NCBI RefSeq assembly: GCF_013349955.1
Contig: NZ_JABVXC010000003.1
Location: 298,443 to 362,442 of the forward strand
From: Onishia taeanensis
GTDB lineage: Bacteria; Pseudomonadota; Gammaproteobacteria; Pseudomonadales; Halomonadaceae
DNA length: 64,000 bases
Direction: 5' to 3'
The translations under genes and the position numbers were made by a program. Shown here piece after piece: positions 26,474 to 37,625 of this stretch. The notes under the pieces were generated by a model. It was not told the origin of the DNA, did not search any database, and saw nothing but the letters and a program-made list of their open reading frames with translations. Every line of letters starts with the position of its first letter. Positions within the stretch are counted from its first letter, which is position 1.

Positions 26474-27568
26474 TTAGCCTTCGCCGAGCGCCGCGGCGAA
26501 TGCCTTGGCCGCGCTTTGCCAATCCTGCTGCTGGCGCCTGGCTTCCATGGCCCCTCGGCTTAACCGCGCCCGCAGCTCGCCGTCTTCGAGCCAGCGGCGC
26601 AAGGCGGATGCCAAAGCCCGGGCATCGCCCGGCTCCACGGCCATACCCGCGCCCTCGGGCAGGGTATGGCGCAATGCGCCGCCGGTGGTGGTGATCACCG
26701 GCAGTCCCCGAGCCAGCGCTTCGGTCACCACCATACCGTAGCCTTCGTAGTAGGACGGCAGCACGAAGAGATCCGCCTCTGCGTAGTACGCGGAAAGCGC
26801 CTCAGGCGAGCGGGTGCCCAGCAAGTAGACCCGCTCGCCCAGCCCTTTTTCCTCGATCATTGCCTCGATTCGACTCGCATGATCGGGATCCAGCTCCAAG
26901 CCGCCGATGCAATCGCACTGCCAGTTGAGATCGGCAAGCCCGGCGAGCGCCTCGATCAACACCTCATACCCTTTACGTGGTGTCAGGCTCGCCACGCAAA
27001 GCAACCGTGTCGGTTCGGTACCATCGATGTGACGGTCGACGCTGTTCGCCAGTGGCGACGGCGTGACACCCGGCTCGACCACGTGAACTCGTGACGGCAG
27101 AACACCAAAATCGGCCAGCCGTTCGGCGGTGAAGATACTGGTCGCGATGACCCGGTGCATCGACCTTAGCGCCAGCGTCTCGCTGAAGAAAAAGTCTTCC
27201 CGCTGACTCTCGCTCAGGCCGGTCTCGTCCGCCAGCGGATGGTGCATCAGGGCGGTGAGCTCGAGCCGATCGGCATGACGCGCTACTATCTCGGGCAGAC
27301 CCGCCATCACCATGGCATCGAGCACCACCCGAGCGCCCTCGGGCTGTCGTGTCAGGGCGAGCTCAAGACTCTCGTTTGCCTGCTGATCGGGTGTTGGAAA
27401 GCGCCCGGCGAGCCCCTCGACCTCGACGTCCCAGTCACGTTCGCGCAGCGCCTCGGCGATACGCGCATCATAGACATAGCTGCCGGTGAGCTGATCAGGA
27501 TCGCCGGCAACCAGCAGGGTCAAGTCGGGCGTCCGGGAAGTGGCTGACATCATCCGTGACATCCTCAT
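26474..27568 (-). CDS. Glycosyltransferase family 4 protein
   Basis: A ~364-residue GT-B fold glycosyltransferase. The N-terminal acceptor domain is short (TLLVAGDPDQLTGSYVYDARIAEALRERGWDV-like). The C-terminal nucleotide-sugar domain shows LLCVASLTPRKGYEVLIEAL, VYLLGTRSPEALSAYYAEADLFVLPSYYEGYGMVVTEALARGLPV with the E-x7-E motif, and AVEPGDARALA. Retaining GT4 enzymes transfer sugars from nucleotide donors; acceptor unknown. It converges on opgG with a 20-bp gap. Starts at 27553 or 27550 (GAGG upstream) are as likely as 27568. Confidence 0.85.
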   Translation of the reverse strand: MRMSRMMSATSRTPDLTLLVAGDPDQLTGSYVYDARIAEALRERDWDVEVEGLAGRFPTPDQQANESLELALTRQPEGARVVLDAMVMAGLPEIVARHADRLELTALMHHPLADETGLSESQREDFFFSETLALRSMHRVIATSIFTAERLADFGVLPSRVHVVEPGVTPSPLANSVDRHIDGTEPTRLLCVASLTPRKGYEVLIEALAGLADLNWQCDCIGGLELDPDHASRIEAMIEEKGLGERVYLLGTRSPEALSAYYAEADLFVLPSYYEGYGMVVTEALARGLPVITTTGGALRHTLPEGAGMAVEPGDARALASALRRWLEDGELRARLSRGAMEARRQQQDWQSAAKAFAAALGEG

Positions 27569-27654
27569 TTTATTGAAAGAATCGTGGTGCAGAATAAGGC
27601 GTAATCAAGGCCCGGACTGGCGAGTACATAACAAACTGCTAGACTGTCGCCACT

Positions 27655-27768
27655 CGCTTGACGGGGTGCCGGTGACACTGGCTGAGACTGCCCAACGCCG
27701 TGACAGCGCAGGCGACAGGGGGATCCCGTTGAACCTGATCCGGCTCGTACCGGCGTAGGAATCAAGCG
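27655..27768 (+). promoter_or_regulatory. TPP riboswitch (THI element) upstream of tenA
   Basis: The conserved THI-box parts are all visible: the closing P1 arms CGCTTG/CAAGCG, GGGGTGCC, the GGCTGAGA core at ~27681, and the GAACCTGATCCGG..TACCGGCGTAGG 3' part. The P3 arm is long. It should switch off tenA when thiamine pyrophosphate is plentiful. The platform is the ~117 nt to the tenA start, more likely acting on translation since I see no U-tract terminator. Confidence 0.95.
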
Positions 27769-27885
27769 TAGTCGTGGCGCGCCTGCACCAACCTCGTCCG
27801 ATTAGGCCTGCCCCGATACGCCTACACTTACGCCCCCTCGCCAGCCCTGGCAGAGTCCCGGATCACCAACATCACCGGAGGCCAG

Positions 27886-28554
27886 ATGGGCTACTGCTTC
27901 AAGGATCTCACCGCTACCTGCCAACAGGAATGGCGCCGCTATATCGAGCACGACTTCGTGCGCGCTCTAGGCGCCGGGACCCTCGATCAAAACGCCTTTC
28001 GCTGCTATCTACAACAAGACTACCTGTTCCTGATTCACTTTGCCCGCGCCTACGCCTTGGCTGCCTACAAGAGCCGCACCTTGAGCGACCTGCATCAGGC
28101 CAAGGCGGGGCTTTCGACCATTCTGGATACCGAACTGGAGCTTCATATCGGCTTCTGCCGTGAATGGGGCATTTCTGAGACCAACCTGGCCGCATTGCCC
28201 GAGGCCCGCGAGACCCTGGCTTATACCCGCTATGTGCTCGAAGCCGGCCACCGTGGCGACCTTCTGGACCTGCACGTGGCGTTGGCTCCCTGCCTAGTCG
28301 GCTACGCTGAAATCGCCACTTGGCTCAATGAACAGCCCACTACGGTGCGCGGCGCAGCCAACCCTTTCGATGCCTGGATCACCCTCTACGAAGGCCCCGA
28401 GTTCCAGCAGGCCATGCGGGATGAGGTGGCCTGGCTTGATGCGCGCCTGGCGGAAGTCGGGCCGCGACGCTTCAAGGAACTGAGCCAGACCTTCAGCGAG
28501 GCCACGCGGCTGGAGATCGATTTCTGGCAGATGGGGCTCGATCAGCGCGGCTAA
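27886..28554 (+). CDS. tenA: TenA family aminopyrimidine aminohydrolase (thiaminase II)
   Basis: A 222-residue all-helical TenA protein. Active-site residues are in place: D45 (LQQDY), the nucleophile C136 in ALAPCLVGYAEIA, and E210 in EIDFWQM. The enzyme salvages degraded thiamine by hydrolysing aminomethyl pyrimidine precursors to HMP, which feeds thiamine synthesis in the cytosol. GGAGG precedes the ATG. The TPP riboswitch upstream confirms a thiamine role. thiC, with its own riboswitch, lies 1.3 kb downstream on the same strand. Confidence 0.94.
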   Translation: MGYCFKDLTATCQQEWRRYIEHDFVRALGAGTLDQNAFRCYLQQDYLFLIHFARAYALAAYKSRTLSDLHQAKAGLSTILDTELELHIGFCREWGISETNLAALPEARETLAYTRYVLEAGHRGDLLDLHVALAPCLVGYAEIATWLNEQPTTVRGAANPFDAWITLYEGPEFQQAMRDEVAWLDARLAEVGPRRFKELSQTFSEATRLEIDFWQMGLDQRG

Positions 28555-28566
28555 GCCCGGTATTGC

Positions 28567-29493
28567 TCAGTCCTGATCACTGGCATCCGTTACTGTGGTT
28601 GCCCGCCTCGGCACCGGCTTGAAGAGAATCAGCCACAGCGCCGAGGCGATCAGTGCGCCGCCGACGCCGTGGGCCAGCGTCACCCGCTCGTCGAGGAACA
28701 GCGCGCCCCACAGCACACCGAACGCCGGTACTAGCATGGTGACGGTCAGCGGCTTGATCGGCCCCAAATCCTGCAGCAGTCGGAAGTAGAGCAAATAGGC
28801 CAGCGCCGTGCAGGCAAGCCCCAGCACCAGCATCGCCACCCAGATGTCGGGTTGCGCCCAGGCCGAAAACGACGGTCGAGTCGAGGCCTCAACCAGCATC
28901 AACGGCGCCAGCGCTAGGCTGGCGCCGAGCTGGGAACCCAGCGCCAGCAGTCGCGAATCGAGCCCGCCACGCTCGGCGATGAAGCGCTTGACCAGAAAGC
29001 CCGAGAGTCCGTAGCAGCTGGCCGCCACCAGGCAAGCCAGGGCGCCTCCCGCTAGTTGCCAGCTTACGGGGACCGGACCGGCCTGCACCAGCACACCGAC
29101 ACCCACCACGCCCAGCGTCACACCCATCAGCCGCTCGCGGGTCATCGCCTCGGCGAAGAAGGTCGCGCCGATCAGTACTCCCATCAGCGGTGTGGTGGCA
29201 TTGAACATCGCCGAATAGCCGGCTGGCAGCACCTGGGCGGCAAGGCAGAACATCGCGAAAGGAATGCCGGAATTGACCACGCCGATCAGCAGAGCGGCTC
29301 GCGCTCGGCCCTGAAAGCGCCATGGCACGCGCCATAGGGCGAGGATCGCCATCAGGCCCAGCGCGCCAAGGAACACGCGAAAGAAGGCGGTGGAGAAGGC
29401 GCCCAGCGCAGGAGCAGCAATGCGCATGAACAGAAAACTGGCGCCCCATAGGGCCGAAAGCAGCAACAGGCGAAGCGAAGCATCCAACGGCAT
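28567..29493 (-). CDS. EamA/DMT family transporter
   Basis: A 308-residue protein with ten predicted helices in two EamA repeats, opening DASLRLLLLSALWGASFLFMRIAAPALG, paralogous to the 12589-13479 protein. ATG 29493 has TTGGAG 6 nt upstream; a longer frame starts at 29529. It lies between tenA and thiC but reads the other way and has no TPP riboswitch of its own, so a thiamine-related substrate is only a possibility. It converges on tenA with 12 bp between stops. Confidence 0.87.
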   Translation of the reverse strand: MPLDASLRLLLLSALWGASFLFMRIAAPALGAFSTAFFRVFLGALGLMAILALWRVPWRFQGRARAALLIGVVNSGIPFAMFCLAAQVLPAGYSAMFNATTPLMGVLIGATFFAEAMTRERLMGVTLGVVGVGVLVQAGPVPVSWQLAGGALACLVAASCYGLSGFLVKRFIAERGGLDSRLLALGSQLGASLALAPLMLVEASTRPSFSAWAQPDIWVAMLVLGLACTALAYLLYFRLLQDLGPIKPLTVTMLVPAFGVLWGALFLDERVTLAHGVGGALIASALWLILFKPVPRRATTVTDASDQD

Positions 29494-29646
29494 AGCAGAC
29501 TCCAACGTCGCAGTGGGATTACCACTCATGTTATGTGCGATCCCCTTCCGTGACCGGCCGCTTTCGGCCACCGAAACCTACCGTAGCCCGCTTGACCCCT
29601 CACCGCCCCTGGCCCAGACTGCTCCCTGCGCGCCTCGGGCGCGCAA

Positions 29647-31767
<2,121 letters not shown>

Positions 31768-31795
31768 GGCAGGCTCCTACGCTCAACCCGAGAAA

Positions 31796-31826
31796 AAGCC
31801 CCGACATGTTGTCATGGGCGGGGCCT
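31796..31826 (-). terminator. Terminator between thiC and CBS gene
   Basis: Stem arms AGCCCCGACATG and CATGGGCGGGGCCT with a TTGT loop. On the minus strand it is followed by CTTTTTCTC, so it mainly terminates the leftward CBS-BON gene, but it lies where thiC transcripts would also stop. Confidence 0.75.
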
Positions 31827-31849
31827 AATAGCGGCAATACGAAAAGACA

Positions 31850-32533
31850 CTAAAAAGCGCCAAACCCGAGCGGCATGCGGCTCATATTGTTCTCGACCCG
31901 TTTGACGCCGGGTTGGTTCTCGGCGGCCAGCTGTACCGCCTTCATTTCCTCATCGCTGGCGACCAGGCCCCACAGTTCGACGACCCCGTCCTTGACGATA
32001 ACGTTGACACGTACGGTGTTGAGCTTGTTTTCGATCTCCTTGCTAAGCGCCTCGCGCAGGCTGCGATCATCGACTGTGCCCTCGCTGGCCGGAGGGGTGA
32101 TGGCCAGGCCTTGCAGCAGGTTAGAGCGGCTGACGATACCTACCAACTTACCGTCCCGGGTAACCGGTACGCGTTTGATATGGCGCTTCTCGAGCAGCCG
32201 GGCAATATCGGCGACAGAGACGTCTTCCTCCACATCGACCACAGGATGGGTCATGATGTCTCTTGCCGTATGGCCATGTGTCCTGATGTAGCTAGCGGCC
32301 GTTTCCGGCCCCGCAGAGACTAACGCTAGCCACCACGGCGTGGGCTTCTCGGCCTGATTCTCGGCGCGACTCATCAGGTCGCCTTCGCTGACCATACCCA
32401 ACAGGTGCCGGTCCTCATCGATCACCGGCACCGCACTGATGTGGTGGTCCAGCAGCAGACGAGCGATCTCCTGGACACCTGTCTCGGGGGAAACACTGAC
32501 AACGGTAGTCGTCATGACATCGACAGCGCGCAT
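31850..32533 (-). CDS. CBS-domain pair protein with C-terminal BON domain
   Basis: A 227-residue protein: two CBS domains (residues ~1-60 opening VMTTTVVSVSPETGVQEIARLLLDHHISAVPV, and ~88-145, IMTHPVVDVEEDVSVADIARLLEKRHIKRVPV), then a BON domain (~155-220, LSKEIENKL..VNVIVKDGVVELWG). CBS pairs bind adenine nucleotides and BON domains bind phospholipid or other ligands. Such soluble CBS-BON proteins are found with stress or redox genes; no specific role is established. CAGGAGG precedes the ATG. Confidence 0.88.
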   Translation of the reverse strand: MRAVDVMTTTVVSVSPETGVQEIARLLLDHHISAVPVIDEDRHLLGMVSEGDLMSRAENQAEKPTPWWLALVSAGPETAASYIRTHGHTARDIMTHPVVDVEEDVSVADIARLLEKRHIKRVPVTRDGKLVGIVSRSNLLQGLAITPPASEGTVDDRSLREALSKEIENKLNTVRVNVIVKDGVVELWGLVASDEEMKAVQLAAENQPGVKRVENNMSRMPLGFGAF

Positions 32534-32953
32534 GGCAAATCCTCCTGATGAATGCTGATGACACAGTGGTCTGGCAAGCCTCGCGCTCCATGCGGCCTAG
32601 CCTGAATGCGACTCGCGCAAGAGAGATGGTTTCGCCACAGCCTACTTGAACTCTAGTGCTGCCCCGAGATAGCCACAAGGCGAGTTGGCGACATGTCGCC
32701 CCCTCGTCATGAGAGGCCAGCCGACAATCGCTGGCCTCCGGCTCGATGCCTTGCCGATGGTGAGCAGCGCCAACCATCCCGATGCATGACAAGCCATTAG
32801 CACCCGGACACATGACAGAGCCCAGCGCAGGAACAGGACGGCCGCCCTGTTCCTGCGTGCCTCGTGTGTCACTAGTCCTGTGTGTTGCATGTCGATAGTG
32901 TTGGGACGCGCATCACCGGCTCGAATGCATGGACACGCGACCCATTGGCGCTA
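32534..32953. other. Intergenic region with strong inverted repeat
   Basis: 420 bp between the CBS-BON start and the Yip1 gene stop. It holds the CBS-BON promoter and a 32-bp hairpin at 32826-32857 (annotated separately). An open frame at 32642-32890 on the minus strand has no ribosome site and no recognisable product, so I do not call a gene. Confidence 0.5.
32826..32857. repeat. Perfect 12-bp inverted repeat hairpin
   Basis: Arms CGCAGGAACAGG and CCTGTTCCTGCG are perfectly complementary around an 8-nt loop that itself contains the palindrome CGGCCG. No T-run follows on either strand. It lies 97 bp past the Yip1 stop, so it may be a terminator without a U-tract, an mRNA-stabilising end, or a protein-binding site. 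Confidence 0.8.
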
Positions 32954-33562
32954 TCAGTTGAGCAGCGACAGGATGATTCGCTCCCCGTACCCCCAAAGCA
33001 GAACGGTCAGTCCCAGCAGCACCTCAAGCAACAGCACCCCGATACCGAGTGTGGAGCTGGAAACGATGAAGCCTTCTTCGCGACTGATGCCGAGAAAGGC
33101 CGGGATGCCCAGATAAAGCAGATAGGCGGTATAGCAAAGGCCAAGAACACCGGCCAGCAGGCACAACCAGACAATGGGATAGATGGCCACCAGGCCACTG
33201 AGGAACATCGGCGTGGCCACATAGCCAGCGAACACGATGCACTCGCTCTGTTTCGGCGGGTTGGGCGTAAAGCGCTTGGCCATGGCACGAATCACCTTGC
33301 CCACCACATACACCGCCGCGAGTATCACCAGATAAAAGACGATGCCAGCCCCCAAGGCATCTAGATAGCCGAGCTGTATTGTGGTCTCCCCGCCAAGCCC
33401 CCAGCCCACTTGGGTGGTGCCGATATAGGAGCAAATGACCGGAATCGCCGCCAGCAGCAGCACATGATGCTCGTAGAGGTGGGTCAGCGTCTCGCGCTCT
33501 CCCTTGATCTGTTTCCATTCGCGTTGCGGATGGGCCATCAGGCCCCAGACATGCGTCAGCAT
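32954..33562 (-). CDS. Yip1 family membrane protein
   Basis: A 202-residue protein: a ~35-residue cytosolic start (MAHPQREWKQIKGERETL) then five hydrophobic helices, fitting the bacterial YIP1 family (opening P..EW..I, then a VIL..AVYVVGKVIRAMAKRF loop). Function unknown in bacteria. TGGAGG precedes the ATG. It stands alone between the CBS gene and the cyo operon. Confidence 0.8.
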   Translation of the reverse strand: MLTHVWGLMAHPQREWKQIKGERETLTHLYEHHVLLLAAIPVICSYIGTTQVGWGLGGETTIQLGYLDALGAGIVFYLVILAAVYVVGKVIRAMAKRFTPNPPKQSECIVFAGYVATPMFLSGLVAIYPIVWLCLLAGVLGLCYTAYLLYLGIPAFLGISREEGFIVSSSTLGIGVLLLEVLLGLTVLLWGYGERIILSLLN

Positions 33563-33669
33563 CCGGATACCTCCATCTATCAGCAGAAGAGATCGTCACG
33601 AACCGACCCCAAGCACACACATGCAGTGTGTCTTATCAGCAGTATAGTCAGAAGGAAGGGGGAAGCGTC

Positions 33670-33691
33670 GACGACGGTTATCACCGTCGTC
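33670..33691. repeat. Inverted repeat downstream of cyoE
   Basis: Nine-bp arms GACGACGGT and ACCGTCGTC around a 4-nt loop, 51 bp past the cyoE stop. No T-run follows on the minus strand, so it is only a weak terminator candidate for the cyo operon. Confidence 0.5.
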
Positions 33692-33741
33692 TCAACGCTT
33701 TGGGCTCTTCAGGGAGAGCTCAGAAAGAGATCCGGGTCAGA

Positions 33742-34686
33742 TCAGCGCAGCGAGGTCCACAACAGCGGCGCTTCGGGCAAGGCGGCATCCACCGACATCA
33801 TCAGGCTCAGCGCCGTGATGGTGAGAATGGAGAATCCGAACACGCTCTTGGCCCAGCGCTCTTCGTCCTGGGCACCATAGCCCTTGCACGCCAGGTACAG
33901 CCAATAGACGCCCATACCTAAAGCGACGATGAAGTAGCCGGGGCCAGCATAGCCCGCAATGCTCAGCGCCAGGGTCGCCGGAATGAAGGCCAGGATATAG
34001 CCGAGGATGTGATGCTTGGCGCGGTGGATGCCGCGCACCACCGGCAGCACCGGAATCGAGGCCGCGCGATAGTCCTCCAGGCGGAAGATGGCGATCGCAT
34101 AGGAGTGCGGCATCTGCCACAGGCAGAAGATGGTCAGCAGCGTCAGGGCACCGGTATCGAAGGTCCCGCTGACGGCGCAATAGCCCACCACCGGCGGTAT
34201 GGCCCCGGAGAGGCTACCGACCAGGGTGCCGTACTCCGAATGGCGCTTCATCCACAGGCTGTAGACGCCGACGTAGATGACGAAGCCGAAGGCCGCCAGG
34301 CCCACCGTCAGGGCATTGGTGCCCAGGGCCAGCAGGCCGAAACCGGCCAGCCCCAGCGCCGTGGCGAACCACAGCGTGGCGCTGGGGGTCACCCGCCCCT
34401 GCACCAGCGGGCGATTCTGGGTACGCTGCATCACCGCATCGATATCCTGATCGATGACGTTGTTGAAGGCGCACCCGGAGGCGATCACCAGCGCCAACCC
34501 CACCAGAGCCGACAGGAACAGCGGCAGATCGAACTCGCCCTGGGCGGCCAGGAAGTAGCCGCCCAGAACGGAGATCAAGTTACCGCCGATGATGCCCGGC
34601 TTGGTGAGGGTCAGGTAGTCCTTGAGCATGGAGGGCGTCTGCGTCAGCCGATCATCATGTTGAGATGCAGGTTTTTCATGATCCAC
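33742..34686 (-). CDS. cyoE: Protoheme IX farnesyltransferase CyoE (heme O synthase)
   Basis: An inner-membrane UbiA-family enzyme with about nine helices that converts heme B to heme O for the bo3 oxidase. Seen: [19 protein letters not shown] opening, the first Asp-rich motif [15 protein letters not shown] and the second-loop YSLWMKR and [13 protein letters not shown]. Last gene of cyoABCDE. Two starts are possible: GTG 34686 with a good GGAGG 6 nt upstream (314 residues, overlapping cyoD by 43 bp), or ATG 34629 (295 residues, closer to the E. coli length of 296) with no clear ribosome site. Confidence 0.95.
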   Translation of the reverse strand: MDHEKPASQHDDRLTQTPSMLKDYLTLTKPGIIGGNLISVLGGYFLAAQGEFDLPLFLSALVGLALVIASGCAFNNVIDQDIDAVMQRTQNRPLVQGRVTPSATLWFATALGLAGFGLLALGTNALTVGLAAFGFVIYVGVYSLWMKRHSEYGTLVGSLSGAIPPVVGYCAVSGTFDTGALTLLTIFCLWQMPHSYAIAIFRLEDYRAASIPVLPVVRGIHRAKHHILGYILAFIPATLALSIAGYAGPGYFIVALGMGVYWLYLACKGYGAQDEERWAKSVFGFSILTITALSLMMSVDAALPEAPLLWTSLR

Positions 34687-34973
34687 AGGGAACCTCCGAT
34701 GACCAGGACCAGAATCGCCACGGTGAAGACGAAGGACATGAAGTTCCAGCCCTCATCGGCCTTGGTATTCATATGCATGAACAGCACCAGCTGCACCAGC
34801 ACTTGGGCCACCGCGGTGGTCACGATGATCAGCAGCGTGACCGCGGTGTCGAAGGAACCAGCCATCACCGCCCCGAAGGGAATGATGGTCAGGACGATGG
34901 ACAGGATCAGGCCGATCACATAGGACTTGACGCTGCCATGGCTGTGGTCGTGAGACGCGTGTGAGTCGCTCAT
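34644..34973 (-). CDS. cyoD: Cytochrome bo3 quinol oxidase subunit IV CyoD
   Basis: A 109-residue three-helix subunit ([73 protein letters not shown]), with the conserved QLVLFMHM motif. It helps assemble or stabilise subunit I. The N terminus is His/Ser-rich ([12 protein letters not shown]), like that of CyoC. It begins 1 bp after the cyoC stop. Confidence 0.95.
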   Translation of the reverse strand: MSDSHASHDHSHGSVKSYVIGLILSIVLTIIPFGAVMAGSFDTAVTLLIIVTTAVAQVLVQLVLFMHMNTKADEGWNFMSFVFTVAILVLVIGGSLWIMKNLHLNMMIG

Positions 34974-34974
34974 A

Positions 34975-35604
34975 TCACAGGACTCCCATCAGGTAGACGA
35001 AGGAGAAGACGCAGATCCAGACGATGTCGAGGAAGTGCCAGAACAGGCTCAGGCACATGATCCGCGGGCGCGTCACCTCGGTCAGGCCTTGCTTCTTGAG
35101 CTGGATCAGCATGACCAGGATCCAGATCAGGCCGAAGGTCACGTGCAGGCCGTGGGTACCGACCAGGGTGAAGAAGGCCGACAGGAAGCCACTGCGATCC
35201 GGCCCGAAGCCTTCATGGATCAGGTGTTGGAACTCGTAGAGCTCCAGGCCGATGAAACCAGCCCCGAGCAGGAAGGTGATGATCAACCACTTTTGCACCT
35301 GAACCACCCGCCCAGCATTCATTGCTAGCACGGCCATGCCATAGGTGAAACTACTGATCAGCAGCAGGAAGGTACTGATCAAAATCAGCGGAAGATCAAA
35401 GATCTCACCCGGTGTCGGTCCACCGGCCGTGCCTCTCAGAAGCACGGCGTAGGTGGCGAACAGGGACCCGAAGATCACCAGGTCGCTCATCAGGTAGACC
35501 CAGAAACCGAAGATCTTGGTGCCCGCGGTATCGTGATGATCGTCGTGGTGATCGTGGTCATGCCCGTGGGCATGACCTTGGTTGCTAAGAGTATCGGTTG
35601 CCAT
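34975..35604 (-). CDS. cyoC: Cytochrome bo3 quinol oxidase subunit III CyoC
   Basis: A 209-residue five-helix subunit III ([68 protein letters not shown]). The N-terminal 25 residues are unusually histidine-rich ([15 protein letters not shown]), a possible metal-binding tail not needed for catalysis. It starts 2 bp after the cyoB stop within the operon. Confidence 0.96.
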   Translation of the reverse strand: MATDTLSNQGHAHGHDHDHHDDHHDTAGTKIFGFWVYLMSDLVIFGSLFATYAVLLRGTAGGPTPGEIFDLPLILISTFLLLISSFTYGMAVLAMNAGRVVQVQKWLIITFLLGAGFIGLELYEFQHLIHEGFGPDRSGFLSAFFTLVGTHGLHVTFGLIWILVMLIQLKKQGLTEVTRPRIMCLSLFWHFLDIVWICVFSFVYLMGVL

Positions 35605-35606
35605 GA

Positions 35607-37622
35607 TTAGCTCTGCGTCTCCAGCCGAGTTGAGTGCGCGAGATCACCCTTCTGCTTCAAGCGCTGACGATGCTCGCGCTCGATGCGCTCCACTTCCGCC
35701 GCAGGGACGTAGTAGTCGACGTCATCGTTGAAGATCCGCGCCATGAAGGTTGCAAACATACCGATGCCACCGACGATTGCCAGCCACCAGATGTGCCACA
35801 CGAGAGCAAAACCAAAGATGGTGGCGAAGAGCGCGATAATCGGACCTTCCCAAGTATTCTTCGGCATGTGGATATCCTGGTAGGGCGGCTCGGAAATCGG
35901 CGGCACGCCACCATTGGCCTTCTTGGCCTCCCAGAACCCATCCACACCGTGTACTTCAGGCAGGTGCGCGAAGTTGTAGAACGGCGCCGGCGAGGAGGTC
36001 GCCCACTCGAGGGTGCGGCCGTCCCAGGGATCGCCGGTGACGTCCTGGTTCTGCTTGCGATCACGGATGCTGACGTAGAACTGGATCAAGGTGCAGGCAA
36101 TGCCGGCCGCAATGATCAGCGCACCCACCCAGGCCACGATCATCAGCGGCTGCCACTCGGGGTTGCTGTAGGACTGCATGCGACGCACGGCACCGAAGAA
36201 GGCCAGCACGTAGAGCGGCGTGAAGGCCACGTAGAAACCGATGAACCAGCACCAGAAGGAACGCTTGCCCCATTTTTCATTCAGGGTGAAGCCGAAGGCC
36301 TTCGGGAACCAGTAGGTCAGGCCCGCCAGCATGCCGAATACCACGCCGCCGATAATGACGTTGTGGAAGTGGGCGATAACGAACAGGCTGTTGTGCAGCA
36401 CGAAGTTCGCCGCCGGCACCGACAGCATCACGCCGGTCATGCCCCCCAGGGTGAAGGTGATGATGAAGCCCAGGGTCCACAGCACCGGCGAGGTGAACTC
36501 GAGGCGACCGCGGTACATGGTGAACAGCCAGTTGAAGATCTTCACCCCGGTGGGGATGGCGATGATCATCGTCATGATGCCGAAGAAGGCATTGACGTCG
36601 GCCCCGGCGCCCATGGTGAAGAAGTGGTGCAGCCAGACCACGAACGACAGGATGGTGATCGCCACCGTGGCCCAGACCATGGTGTTGTAGCCGAACAGGC
36701 GCTTCTTGGCGAAGGTCGCGATGACCTCGGAGAAGACCCCGAAGGCCGGCAGGATCAGGATGTACACCTCAGGATGGCCCCAGGCCCAGATGAGGTTGAC
36801 GTACATCATCATGTTGCCACCGAGATCGGTGGTGAAGAAGTTCATGCCCAGGTACCGATCCAGGGTCAGCAGCGCGATGGTCGCGGTGAGGATCGGGAAG
36901 GAGGCGATGATCAGGACGTTCGCGCACAGCGAGGTCCAGGTGAAGATCGGCATGCGGAACATCGTCATGCCCTTGGTGCGCATCTTGAGGATGGTGACGA
37001 AGAAGTTGATCCCGGTCAGGGTCGTGCCTATACCCGATATCTGCAACGCCCATATCCAGTAATCCACCCCAACCCCGGGACTGTAATCGAGTCCCGATAG
37101 TGGCGCATAGGCCAGCCAGCCGGTTTTGGCGAATTCACCGACAAAGAGTGACACGTTGACAAGAACCACGCCCGCCGCGAACAACCAGAAGCTCAGGTTG
37201 TTGAGGAAGGGGAAGGCCACGTCACGCGCACCGATCTGCAGCGGCACCACCAGGTTCATCAGGCCGATGACCATGGGCATGGCGACGAAGAAGATCATGA
37301 TCACGCCGTGGGCGGTGAAGATCTGGTCGTAGTGCGAGGGCGGCAGGAAGCCCTCAGCCCCTGCGGATGCCATGGCCAGCTGGGAGCGCATCATGATGGC
37401 GTCCGCGAAGCCGCGCAGCAGCATCACCAGGGCGACGATGAAGTACATGATGCCGAGCTTCTTGTGGTCGACGGAGGTGATCCACTCCGTCCACAAGTAG
37501 CCCCACTTCTTGAAGTAGGTGATGGCGGCCGTCAGCGCCCCCCCCCCCAGGACGATGGCCACAATGGTCGTCAAGACAATGGGATCGGTCGGGATCGCCT
37601 CGAGACTGAGTTTTCCGAACAT
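35607..37622 (-). CDS. cyoB: Cytochrome bo3 quinol oxidase subunit I CyoB
   Basis: A 671-residue catalytic subunit, the same length class as E. coli CyoB (663). It oxidises ubiquinol, reduces O2 to water at the heme o3-CuB centre and pumps protons. Seen: [11 protein letters not shown] (low-spin heme His), [13 protein letters not shown] with the CuB His and cross-linked Tyr, [10 protein letters not shown] with two CuB histidines, and [11 protein letters not shown] with the heme o3 and heme b histidines. A run of seven C at ~37540 falls within the coding frame and does not break it. Starts 3 bp after cyoA. Confidence 0.97.
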   Translation of the reverse strand: MFGKLSLEAIPTDPIVLTTIVAIVLGGGALTAAITYFKKWGYLWTEWITSVDHKKLGIMYFIVALVMLLRGFADAIMMRSQLAMASAGAEGFLPPSHYDQIFTAHGVIMIFFVAMPMVIGLMNLVVPLQIGARDVAFPFLNNLSFWLFAAGVVLVNVSLFVGEFAKTGWLAYAPLSGLDYSPGVGVDYWIWALQISGIGTTLTGINFFVTILKMRTKGMTMFRMPIFTWTSLCANVLIIASFPILTATIALLTLDRYLGMNFFTTDLGGNMMMYVNLIWAWGHPEVYILILPAFGVFSEVIATFAKKRLFGYNTMVWATVAITILSFVVWLHHFFTMGAGADVNAFFGIMTMIIAIPTGVKIFNWLFTMYRGRLEFTSPVLWTLGFIITFTLGGMTGVMLSVPAANFVLHNSLFVIAHFHNVIIGGVVFGMLAGLTYWFPKAFGFTLNEKWGKRSFWCWFIGFYVAFTPLYVLAFFGAVRRMQSYSNPEWQPLMIVAWVGALIIAAGIACTLIQFYVSIRDRKQNQDVTGDPWDGRTLEWATSSPAPFYNFAHLPEVHGVDGFWEAKKANGGVPPISEPPYQDIHMPKNTWEGPIIALFATIFGFALVWHIWWLAIVGGIGMFATFMARIFNDDVDYYVPAAEVERIEREHRQRLKQKGDLAHSTRLETQS

Positions 37623-37625
37623 AAT

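Noticed and set aside
35634..37100. Long open frame of 488 codons on the plus strand
   Set aside because: It lies antisense to cyoB, whose motifs are complete; composition is His/Glu/Gly/Arg-rich as expected for a GC-rich shadow frame, with no domain or ribosome site.
37536..37550. Run of C residues in cyoB as a possible frameshift
   Set aside because: The frame reads through with normal CyoB N-terminal sequence on both sides, so there is no lesion.
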